From positions 1 to 44,491 of the forward strand of contig JABSQE010000143.1 in NCBI GenBank assembly GCA_013214245.1: a DNA stretch of 44,491 bases, written 5' to 3'. Shown here piece by piece: positions 29,228 through 37,611 of the stretch. Position 1 is the first letter of the stretch; each line of letters opens with the position of its first letter. A program made the position numbers and the translations under genes. Origin of the DNA: Hyphomicrobiaceae bacterium (GTDB lineage Bacteria; Pseudomonadota; Alphaproteobacteria; Rhizobiales; Hyphomicrobiaceae). The notes beneath the pieces are model-generated. The model searched no databases, was not told the DNA's origin, and saw only the letters and a list, made by a program, of their open reading frames with translations.

Positions 29228-29454
29228 ATCATTTATAAGTATAAATTATCATTATAATTAGCATATTTCAAAGATTCATGAAACTAACATTTCAGTAGTG
29301 GAGTTGATTCTAAACCAAGCACAAAATCATTATCTTCTAAAACGTCTTAAATTTTAAAGTTCATTATTAAGTGGTAGATCTCAGCTTACGTCAGATTAAA
29401 AGCACATATGTCCAAGTTTCTCTCCATAATAAACTAGTATAATTTTTATTAGTA

Positions 29455-31026
29455 TTACATCGGAGAAAAGTTTGTTCGAGAAATAAAAGAGTGTTCGGTA
29501 TTTATGCCATCAACAGCTATGATCAAAACGCGGTGATCTTGCCAAATCCACTTAGTGTAAGAGCTACCAATTCTTTGAGGTACCAAGTCAATGACTTTCT
29601 GACTTCTTAAATCAATGAGTGCAGCATAATCAATCCCTATCTTTTCATCACGCGTTCCTATTTGGCCCGCTTTAAACATTAAAATACCTATATCTTTTAA
29701 CTCATCTTTTTTTTCCCAGCTGAGTATTTTAGGCTGACCATCGGATACCATTTCAAGAGGAACAAGGAGTTTGGGGAAGTCTTTGTGTTGTGCAATATAG
29801 TTTTCATGCATATGACTAATTCTCCAAGGACCGAAAGTTTGGCGTGTCAATGTTAAATTTTGGTCTTCGAAGGGGATGCCAATTCGTATCAATCCGGACT
29901 GAGCGCTTTTAAGTCTCGGATTAATGTCCAAAGCTTGCTTAAAGCTACTTGCTGCTGCATCAAACTCAAACATAGCCTCTTCAATTTCACCCTTAGCCCA
30001 TAAAATAGTCGCATTAGTAGAATTCAAGCGCATTGCTTTATTAATTTCTTGCAGACCAAGTTCTGGATTACCTTTTTTTTTATACATTAAAGCCAAATAC
30101 GCAAAAGCTTTTCCGGATTTTCTTGATAATGATAAAGATCTAGTCAAATCTCGTTTAGCTTCTTCAAAATTTTCTAACAGAACATTGGCATGTCCACGTT
30201 CTAAATAAGCTTCCGAAAATTTTGGCCGTAATTCAATTGCCTTGTCAAAATCTTTGATAGCAGCATTTAATTTACGCGCTTGTAGGTACACTAGGCCTCG
30301 TACCAAATAACTATTTGGATCCATAGGTGCAATTGCAATAGCGCGATTTATATCATTCGTAGCTTGTGTGTAATTATTGAGATGGGTATGAACTTGACTG
30401 CGAAGTCGATAACCTAGCGCAAATTTTGGATGACTTAAAAGTGCTCTATTTAGATCACGCATTGCTGCATACGGGCGCCTCTGTGTTATTTTAACATTTG
30501 CCCGACCTGCAAGGGGAGCAACTTCATGCGGTGATAATTTTATAGCGGCTGTGTAATCTGCGATTGCCAGGACTAGCTCACCCTTAGCTGCTAATGCAGC
30601 AGCACGATTATTAAGCGCCGAAACATAATCAGGAACTAAAATAGCAGCACGGTTAAAATCTTTTATAGATTCATCAATGTAATTAAGACTTAACAGTAAC
30701 ACACCTCTATTATTGTAAGCTGCTGCATACTCAGGAAAGAACTTCACGGCATTGTTGAAATCCTTTAGAGCATGCTTTGAATATCCAAGACTCGCATAAA
30801 TAACTCCGCGGTCTGTATAAAAAATACCCCTGTAATCATTAGACAGCAGTTGATCTTCGAGTGCTTCAGAATAAAGCCTAATGGCTAAATCAAACCTACC
30901 TTGTTCTTGTGCTAACGCTCCTTGCTTTGCCTTGAACAAACTACTCTGTTCTTCAGCCGCAAGTCCTATGCAAAATTTAATTAAAAAAAACAAATAAATT
31001 AGAAACAGTTTAACAATCGTATACAT
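29455..31026 (-). CDS. Exported TPR-repeat protein, unknown function
   Basis: The 523 residues start with a signal peptide (hydrophobic 5-22, likely cleavage after A24 in GLAA-EEQ). About nine to ten tetratricopeptide repeats occupy roughly 30-370, several with the AIKDFDKAIELRPKFSEAYL pattern. The last 150 residues are not TPR and I do not recognise them; they contain FGPWRISHMHENYIAQHKD and several tryptophans. It would act as a periplasmic scaffold. It ends against olsB (227 bases) and lies downstream of cysS with its own 150-base gap. The ATG at 31026 has only a weak ribosome binding site. Confidence 0.82.
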   Translation of the reverse strand: MYTIVKLFLIYLFFLIKFCIGLAAEEQSSLFKAKQGALAQEQGRFDLAIRLYSEALEDQLLSNDYRGIFYTDRGVIYASLGYSKHALKDFNNAVKFFPEYAAAYNNRGVLLLSLNYIDESIKDFNRAAILVPDYVSALNNRAAALAAKGELVLAIADYTAAIKLSPHEVAPLAGRANVKITQRRPYAAMRDLNRALLSHPKFALGYRLRSQVHTHLNNYTQATNDINRAIAIAPMDPNSYLVRGLVYLQARKLNAAIKDFDKAIELRPKFSEAYLERGHANVLLENFEEAKRDLTRSLSLSRKSGKAFAYLALMYKKKGNPELGLQEINKAMRLNSTNATILWAKGEIEEAMFEFDAAASSFKQALDINPRLKSAQSGLIRIGIPFEDQNLTLTRQTFGPWRISHMHENYIAQHKDFPKLLVPLEMVSDGQPKILSWEKKDELKDIGILMFKAGQIGTRDEKIGIDYAALIDLRSQKVIDLVPQRIGSSYTKWIWQDHRVLIIAVDGINTEHSFISRTNFSPM

Positions 31027-31175
31027 GCTAAGATTTTACAGTTAAATTAATATAAAAAATACTAGAACGCCTTGCATTTTTAAACTATCTGTAATGGTTA
31101 TCAAGACTGATAACCAAGAATGTTTCTAATTCAATATACATGTGTTCGTTGCACAAAATTTTTTTGATACAAAGA

Positions 31176-32599
31176 CTATTTAATCTGCCAAGTAGTAATA
31201 ATCTTACCTGTTTCTGGATGCTTCCTGTCCATTAATCTTATACCCATACCATTCAGTTCGTTACGTATACGATCAGCGTCTGCCCAATTTTTTTCTTGAC
31301 GCGCAGCACTACGCGCCGCGATGAGTTGATCTATTCTAGATGCAGAGATCGGCAAATCGGATTGCACCTTATGATGATCTTCAAAAGAAATCCCTAGAAA
31401 GCGAGCATTGACCGACAACTCTTCTGCAGCTGTTTTTGAGCCTTTTTCTGCAGAATTAGCAAGGCTATGCAACTCAGCAATAGCGCCTGGTGTGTTGAGA
31501 TCATTACACAAGTGACTTAATATAGTATCCGTCAAATGAGGCGCAGCATCGATGTTGTGGGTCGTGTGTATATTAACCCAACGAGTGTAAGTTTTTTCTG
31601 CTTCGATCAGAGCGGCAACCGTCCAATTTATAGGTTGACGATAATGAGTTGTGAGCATAGCAATGCGAATTGCAGGGCCAGACCAGATACGATTGCCAAA
31701 CTTTTTTGTCTCAAGTAAGTCGCGAATAGCGATCACATTACCTAAGCTTTTTGACATTTTTTCACCTTCGACTTTTAGAAAGCCGTTGTGCATCCACACT
31801 TGTGCCATTAGTTCAGTGCCGTGAGCGCATCGACTTTGCGCGATCTCATTCTCATGATGTGGGAATATTAGATCAATGCCACCACCGTGAATATCAAACA
31901 CTTACCAAGATAACGTTCTGACATTGCAGAGCACTCAATATGCCAGCCCGGTCTACCCTTGGCTTTAATGTTACCCGGTGAAACCCATGAAGGTTCATCT
32001 TTTTTAGATGGTTTCCATAGTACAAAGTCCATAGGATTCTTTTTGTACGGAGCGACTTCGATGCGAACACCAGCCTCCATATCGTTTAAAGTTCTATAAG
32101 ATAGGCTACCGTAATCCGACATTGAAGAAACATCGAAAAGCACGTGATCTTCAGCAACGTATGCATTGCCTCTACTAATAAGATTGTTAATAAAATCTCG
32201 CATTTCCGGGATATGACCTGTAGCTCGAGGCTCGAAAGTAGGGTCGAGAACTTCAAGTGCGCTGATATCCTGGTGAAACTGTGCTTCAGTTTTAGTGGTA
32301 ATTAGGTTAATAGCTTCGTTGAGAGGGACGTTTGGATAATCCTCTAAAGCCCGCTGATTAATCTTATCATCGACATCTGTAATATTTCGCACATATGTAA
32401 CAGACCGAATTCCAAAAATGTGCCTTAAAACTCTATATAGTACATCAAACACTACCACAGGTCTAGCATTACCAATATGCGCTAAATCATATACTGTAGG
32501 CCCACATACATACATTCTTACATTCTGCTAATCAATAGGAACAAATTGATCTTTAATGCGAGTTAAAGAATTGTACAGCATAATTTTTTGTTCTGCCAC
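31176..32599 (-). pseudogene. cysS: Cysteinyl-tRNA synthetase with nonsense codon and frameshift
   Basis: Recognisable full-length CysRS, about 474 residues if restored, with HIGN (HIGH motif) and KMSKS. Two lesions interrupt it. Reading back from MYVCGPTVYD, the frame continues through LYNSLTRIKDQFVPID, with TAG at 32528-32530 as codon 24 between PID and QNVRM. Second, after SERYLG one base is missing around 31902-31903, where family members read GKVFDIHGGG or GEVFDIHGGG; the frame then ends in CLIFTVVALI and stop. The zinc ligands are split: Cys of MYVCG and WHIEC before the shift, His and Glu of HHENEIAQ after it. GTG at 32599 with AAGGA upstream is the likely original start; ATG at 32515 could restart translation but would lose 28 residues. 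The rest of the coding sequence looks normal, so the damage seems recent, or a sequence error. Confidence 0.88.
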
Positions 32600-32944
32600 G
32601 ACAAAAATTCCTTGGTGGGGTAATATTAGTATAACCTATTTTTAGGCTCAATTACTACAATGAGTAAAATTACTTCTCAAAAATCGTTAATAATGGAAGT
32701 TATGAAAAAACTAAGTCTTTATGCTATGCTTACAGTAAAAGTTAATCAGAAAAAATGTCCATATGGTAATTGTTTCTTATACCAGACATGATAAAAAGAC
32801 TTAATGTATTAAACCTTGTTAAAATTAATTTACTTAAAGTTAATAAAATCTTCTTTTACAACAATATGCCGTATTTGGGACGTAATAATGTACTATAAAC
32901 TACTAATTAACTTAAAAAACAAACATTTATAAACTGAATTGGTT
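32600..32944. other. Divergent gap between cysS and DUF2865 gene
   Basis: AT-rich. A 29-codon frame at about 32704-32793 (MKKLSLYAML start, CPYGNC near its end) has only weak support and is not called. Promoters for both neighbours are expected here. Confidence 0.4.
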
Positions 32945-33889
32945 ATGGCTGTATCTAGGACTTGTATCTTGAAATCACTATATTTTTTTACTTTCTCTAT
33001 TATTACAGTTTTTTTTTTATCAACTCCTTTACTCAAAACAGCTTTTGCTCAGGGTTGGCAATGGCCTTGGGAGAGGAATGAACAAAAGTTTGTCTCGCCA
33101 TCTTCTTCAAAGCCGTTACCCGCCTTTCCCTCATCAAAACCAAGTACGGCTGCAGTCGACTTGCTTGGACGGGCTCCTATATGTTTAGAGCTTGAACAAC
33201 GTTTAGCAGCCGCTGCAAATCAGGAGAATCTTACACATCTACGAATACCTGAGATAGAAAAAGAAATAAACAAAGTTCAACGAAATTTAAAAATTTCTGA
33301 AATACGTCTTGAGCCCTCTGATTGTTATGACAATTTCCTATTCTCTCGCGCTTTACGTAGAACACAGAGTTGTATTTCGCTTGATTATGCTGTCAGGGAA
33401 TCGATACGAAAACTTGAAATACTTCATAAACAGCGACAACAAATTAAAGAACATGATGATCGGTCCCATCAGGACGATATTATAAAAAAACTTGCATTTA
33501 ATAACTGTGGAGGCGTTTACAATCGAGAAGCGCGGCGACGCAACCCATTTACAAATTTCTGGCAGGATGAAGAGGATAGCGATAGTAAAATAATTGGAAA
33601 CACATTCGCAGGCCTCCCTTTTGCGACATATAGAACAGTTTGTGTAAGATTGTGTGATGGCTTTTATTTTCCGGTCAGCTTCTCCACACTACCAACATAT
33701 TTCATGCGTGACGCGCAGAAATGTCAATCTAGATGCGCAGCACCTTCAGAGCTATATTATCACCAAAATCCAGGACAGTCAGTTGATCAAATGGTTGCCC
33801 ATCAAACACAAAAGCCATATACTCAGTTAGACACGGCATTTCGATATCGTAAGGAATATGTAGCCGGATGTTCTTGCAAAAAAGGCTAG
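32945..33889 (+). CDS. DUF2865 exported cysteine-rich protein
   Basis: A 314-residue secreted protein found in rhizobia and relatives, function unknown. Signal peptide: hydrophobic 12-30, likely cleavage after A35 in TAFA-QGW. Next come a Pro/Ser-rich segment, a charged coiled-coil-like region (about 75-160), and the conserved DUF2865 domain (about 200-314) with TYRTVCVRLCDGFYFPVSFS, several paired cysteines (QKCQSRCA), YTQLDTAFRYRKEY and a final CSCKKG. The cysteines suggest disulphides in the periplasm. Start: ATG at 32945; an in-frame TTG lies two codons upstream, and the ribosome binding site is weak. A hairpin about 100 bases downstream may end transcription. Confidence 0.85.
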   Translation: MAVSRTCILKSLYFFTFSIITVFFLSTPLLKTAFAQGWQWPWERNEQKFVSPSSSKPLPAFPSSKPSTAAVDLLGRAPICLELEQRLAAAANQENLTHLRIPEIEKEINKVQRNLKISEIRLEPSDCYDNFLFSRALRRTQSCISLDYAVRESIRKLEILHKQRQQIKEHDDRSHQDDIIKKLAFNNCGGVYNREARRRNPFTNFWQDEEDSDSKIIGNTFAGLPFATYRTVCVRLCDGFYFPVSFSTLPTYFMRDAQKCQSRCAAPSELYYHQNPGQSVDQMVAHQTQKPYTQLDTAFRYRKEYVAGCSCKKG

Positions 33890-34266
33890 GTATATGTCAT
33901 TAATAGTAATTAGCCAATATCAATACACCTGCTCAGCTAACTACAACGTGAGTCCTAGCCTTTATAAAAAGTTACTACGAAGGTTTAAAAATTAACTATG
34001 ATAGAAAATATCAAAAAAAAAGATTTTGCTATCATAGTTTGTGTCGTTTTAAGAAGAATACCGTATATGAATGGATCATTATTGTTATAATTACATGGTA
34101 CCAGAGAGAGGATATACATTCATGCTTACATTTAGAAACAGGTACAGAAAAAATTGCTGTAATTTTTTGTTTAATTTGAAGGCGATTAGAGAATATAGGT
34201 ATTGAAACGAACCAATTACCATCCATATAGTAATGAGTGTACATGCATAAAATGCCAGAGGTTAAA
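33890..34266. other. Gap between DUF2865 gene and GNAT gene
   Basis: Holds the hairpin at 33994-34039; otherwise no gene seen. A minus-strand open frame overlapping this gap and the GNAT start has no family resemblance. Confidence 0.45.
33994..34039. terminator. Strong hairpin after DUF2865 gene
   Basis: AACTATGATAG at 33994-34004 pairs exactly with CTATCATAGTT at 34029-34039, and the stem continues through AAAAT with ATTTT after a one-base bulge, around an A-rich loop. A T-rich run follows in the minus direction. It probably acts as a terminator after the DUF2865 gene or for transcripts entering from the right. Confidence 0.5.
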
Positions 34267-34842
34267 ATGTCGAAAGCTTTCAACAAGGGGCAAAGACTTG
34301 ATCTTAGCAACGCAGTTTCCGTTAGAAATGTAGAAATTGACTCAATATCAACCATACGCAAATTACAACACGATTCTTATATGAGATTGTATGCTCAGCA
34401 TGCAACTGATTTTGAAACTGCGGCATTTAAGGAGTTGCTTGAAAGTTCAAAATACGCAGATGACCTACATCAAACAATTTCTAAAAGACAGGTATATGCA
34501 GCCTACCTTGATCACAGAATGGTTGGGATAGCAGCTTGGTCTGACTACCCTGATTATCAAGCCTCTGGGCGTTTAAGATTTTTGTTCGTTGATCCCTTCT
34601 TCGCAAGGTGTGGTGTTGGAGCCACGCTCCTAGGTAGCCTGGAAGTGATTGTGACATCAGTCCATTGCCGAGATTTTTCAGTGCGAACGGTTGTGCCATC
34701 GATGGGTTTTTTTGAAAAATCGTCATACTGCACTACATCGTACGGTGCCTTGCCAGTCGGCAACCATGAATCTTTTGAAATTGCATTCATGAGTAAATCT
34801 GAATTTAGCGAGCATAAAATTATAAGTACTCTCAAACACTAA
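34267..34842 (+). CDS. GNAT family N-acetyltransferase
   Basis: A 191-residue acetyl-CoA-dependent transferase of the GNAT fold. The core lies at about 95-150: QVYAAYLDHRMVGIAAWS (strands before motif A), then RLRFLFVDPFFARCGVGATL, where R-C-G-V-G-A is the pyrophosphate-binding R/Q-x-x-G-x-G/A motif, and FFEKSSYCTT (motif B; GF usually precedes the Y/C). The ATG at 34267 is chosen for AGAGG five bases upstream; a GTG at 34237 would add ten residues. The substrate is unknown. It lies near cysS and DUF2865 as a lone gene. Confidence 0.82.
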   Translation: MSKAFNKGQRLDLSNAVSVRNVEIDSISTIRKLQHDSYMRLYAQHATDFETAAFKELLESSKYADDLHQTISKRQVYAAYLDHRMVGIAAWSDYPDYQASGRLRFLFVDPFFARCGVGATLLGSLEVIVTSVHCRDFSVRTVVPSMGFFEKSSYCTTSYGALPVGNHESFEIAFMSKSEFSEHKIISTLKH

Positions 34843-35238
34843 AAGATAAAACCAATATGGGTTTAGCTGACATAAGCTAGTATACGTATCTAGGTGAAAA
34901 GATGATTGATTCAGACTTGTCTTCTGCTTCACGAGCAGCGGTTCTGAGAAATAAAAAAACTAATTATCGATTTGTCTTTTCACGTCACTTATACAGTGAA
35001 ACTGAGTTCAAAAATTATGTTCACTTGCTACAAATCTTTTAATGATATCTCATTAAGCGATCTGCTAAAATTCAGCATGTTTACTCATGCCCCCTTAGTC
35101 TCGTCCTTACCAAGAAATAAGACTTTTTTTTATTAGCTGTCGAGCAGCAACATTTTGATCATCAATTTCTAGAGTAAAAATTATTGTGACTAATGACACA
35201 ATAATTTAACTTTTCGTTTAATATGGTTTGAAGATTTA
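34843..35238. other. Gap before small membrane ORF
   Basis: AT-rich, no gene or RNA recognised. Some stretch near 35185-35215 is T/A-rich and could hold a promoter, but no clear consensus is present. Confidence 0.4.
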
Positions 35239-35454
35239 ATGCTTTCAAAACTTGAATTACTTCACTTTCACCGTTTATCGCTAGCTTTAGTATTTACTTC
35301 TTTATTAATTTGGCTTTTAGCTTTACTCTTAATAAGTTTAGACCAGCCGATTGCTAACTACGCTATATATTTTATGGTAGTGTCGACTACGCTAGGGTCA
35401 GCCTCAGTTTTAACCGTAGGGTTTGCTCACATACTATTTAACAGTAATAAGTAA
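35239..35454 (+). CDS. Possible small two-segment membrane protein
   Basis: A 71-codon frame with ATG and a charged N terminus (MLSKLELLHFHR), then hydrophobic segments at about 12-33 and 41-66 and a short NSNK tail. GAAG nine bases upstream is a weak ribosome binding site. I recognise no family. The polar ends and clean two-segment topology favour a real gene over chance, but AT-rich DNA easily makes hydrophobic open frames. Confidence 0.45.
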   Translation: MLSKLELLHFHRLSLALVFTSLLIWLLALLLISLDQPIANYAIYFMVVSTTLGSASVLTVGFAHILFNSNK

Positions 35455-36041
35455 AGCATATATTTTGAGATTATACTCACTTAGCTTTAATTAAATCCTG
35501 TTAAAAATTTCTTTGATAGGCTGCATTTAATTAATAAACTTTTATTTGATCTTCTCTTCATGTTTATGACCTTTTATTAAACTTTACCAGGATTATATCT
35601 TTTCTTAATATCATGAAAACAAAATTTACTTGAATATTTAGATCCAACCTAATACTACCCTGATAGATTGAAAGCATCTTTCTTTGACCGAAGCTTTCAG
35701 TTTTACAGTTCTTGTTATTATTCCTAGCTGTCGGGTAAACCCTTAGCTTGATATGTCTTGATTAAGCTAGGATTACTACAGTATATTTCTTATTAAGATC
35801 TCGAGTAAGAATTTTACTCTAATATTAGGATAAACACCTACTACAAGAACATTAATATTGAAGCAGCTAAGTTTAACCTATTATGAGAATACTCTTACAT
35901 AGCTACGTTGTTAGTTTACAGATGCCTTAACGTAGTAAAAAAGCTTAGTAAAAGAAGCCTCCTATGCCTACAATGCTATCGGACGAATTAGATAATAGAA
36001 CGCCGCCGGCTTAATAGCAGGTGTTGCAGCAGAGAAAATAA
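35455..36041. other. Gap upstream of bicarbonate permease gene
   Basis: TGAAAGC at 35669-35675 pairs with GCTTTCA at 35693-35699 around 17 bases and is followed by GTTTT, a weak terminator candidate. A short frame MPTMLSDELDNRTPPA near 35964-36014 ends just before the next gene and is not called. Otherwise nothing recognised. Confidence 0.4.
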
Positions 36042-37007
36042 ATGGACGCTTTTTTAGAGCTCACGATTGCAAACTTGACTTCACCAATGATCTTATTTTT
36101 TACATTAGGATTGTTTGCAGCAATATTACGCTCCGATTTACATATTCCGGAAGCTATTGCAAAAGGAGTGTCACTCTATTTACTTGTCTCAATCGGTTTC
36201 AAAGGAGGTGAGAGTCTCTCATCTCAAGGTCTAGACACAACCCTTTTTTTAGCACTAACGGCCGGTATTGTTTTGAGTGCTATAATACCGCTATTGGCAT
36301 TCAAGCTTCTAACCTACTCAACAAAGCTAGAAAGAATCGATGCCGCCGCAATAGCCGCCCACTATGGTTCCATATCGATAGTCACTTTTTTAGCTGGAGT
36401 TGAAGCACTTGAAAATTCTAAAATAACCTATGAGGGATACATGGTCGCAGTAGCAGCAATCATGGAAACACCTGCTATAGTAATCGGTTTGTGGCTAGCC
36501 AGAGGTAAAGGTGCAAAGTTGAATAAAAGTATTGCTCGTGAAGTACTTCTCAATGGCTCTATTGTAATATTAGTCGGATCCATCGTTATCGCTGCGATAA
36601 CCGGTGAAGAAGGATTAAATTCTATTGCACCATTAATTGTTGACCCCTTCAAAGGGATATTATGTATATTTCTCCTCGAAATGGGACTAATAGCTGGCCG
36701 CGGTATTCGTGTCGGGAATAATAAATTTAGATCAGAAGTTGTTGCATTTGGACTTTACATGCCTGTAATAGGAGCAGTGGCTGGACTTATTTTAGGAAAG
36801 CTGATTTCCTTATCCGAAGGAGGAACTGCACTACTTGCAATTCTTTCTGCAAGTGCTTCTTATATTGCCGTCCCAGCAGCTTTAAGGTTAGCTTTGCCAA
36901 AAGCACAAACATCGCTGTGTCTCTCTCTCTCTCTCGGTATCACTTTCCCATTTAACCTTACAGTCGGGATACCAATTTATCTTTCCTTAGCTGCATGGAT
37001 TTCGTGA
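36042..37007 (+). CDS. SbtA-family sodium-dependent bicarbonate permease
   Basis: Inner-membrane transporter of the SbtA/DUF897 family (PF05982), 321 residues with about ten hydrophobic segments. Family stretches: SPMILFFTLGLFAAILRSDL, IPEAIAKGVSLYLLVSIGFKGG, AAIAAHYGSISIVTFLAG and GITFPFNLTVGIPIY. Cyanobacterial SbtA, which imports bicarbonate with sodium, is about 370 residues; alphaproteobacterial members are shorter, and their role is presumably bicarbonate supply for carboxylations. No SbtB-like PII protein gene is adjacent. A (TC)8 run at 36920-36935 sits within codons 293-298. GAGAAAA upstream of the ATG is a weak ribosome binding site. It faces argG across 604 bases. Confidence 0.88.
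   Translation: MDAFLELTIANLTSPMILFFTLGLFAAILRSDLHIPEAIAKGVSLYLLVSIGFKGGESLSSQGLDTTLFLALTAGIVLSAIIPLLAFKLLTYSTKLERIDAAAIAAHYGSISIVTFLAGVEALENSKITYEGYMVAVAAIMETPAIVIGLWLARGKGAKLNKSIAREVLLNGSIVILVGSIVIAAITGEEGLNSIAPLIVDPFKGILCIFLLEMGLIAGRGIRVGNNKFRSEVVAFGLYMPVIGAVAGLILGKLISLSEGGTALLAILSASASYIAVPAALRLALPKAQTSLCLSLSLGITFPFNLTVGIPIYLSLAAWIS
36920..36935 (+). repeat. (TC)8 dinucleotide run inside the bicarbonate permease gene
   Basis: Eight uninterrupted TC units in codons 293-298, encoding the SLSLSL-like stretch ahead of the conserved GITFPFNL. Gain or loss of one unit would shift the frame for the last 25 or so residues. Confidence 0.9.
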
Positions 37008-37611
37008 TACTATCTACTTTAAAAAGATCTCTATTAACTATCAGCACACGAAAATCAAATATACTAAGCCATCTCAACATTAGAAAGATGAAGAAGGCTA
37101 GACGATCAGCATGATGATAGTTATACTACCTCCTTTTCCCTTTAAATAAAATATAAACTAATCCCTGGTAAAAAAATTTTGTTTAACAAGAGTGTTACTT
37201 CTAAAGCGTGATGTCATTCTTCTTTCACAAATTTATATACTATTCCATAACTGTCGCTAGAGAAAATTTTTTACGTTACTTTAGCAACACCACCATGTAA
37301 GACTATAGAAGCCCTTTGCTTTAAGCTGCAGGAAAAGATATAAAAAAATTTAAATCTTAGAATAGGGAGCAATTCTTATAACTTTTTGTTAATAGACAGG
37401 TATATCATACTAATTCACTGTTCTTATCTAATCACTATTAGGTAAACTGACAATAGATCAAAGATTCTAAACTAAAAATAACTAACTACGAGACAATGAC
37501 TACCAATATTCAGTTATACACATTATGATTATGAAAATTTAGTTTCTAAACTACCTCGAACTAGGTATGATTAAATTTCAAACAATTTAGAAGGCGTGCG
37601 ATCAAAAAAAT
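37008..37611. other. Convergent gap between permease gene and argG
   Basis: AT-rich with no gene, RNA or clear terminator recognised. Confidence 0.5.

Noticed and set aside
31868..31901. Overlap of the two cysS frames as a programmed frameshift
   Set aside because: No slippery heptamer or downstream structure is evident, and the separate TAG at codon 24 argues for damage rather than recoding.
32704..32793. 29-codon frame MKKLSLYAML with CPYGNC between cysS and DUF2865
   Set aside because: Too short, weak ribosome binding site, no known leader peptide type.
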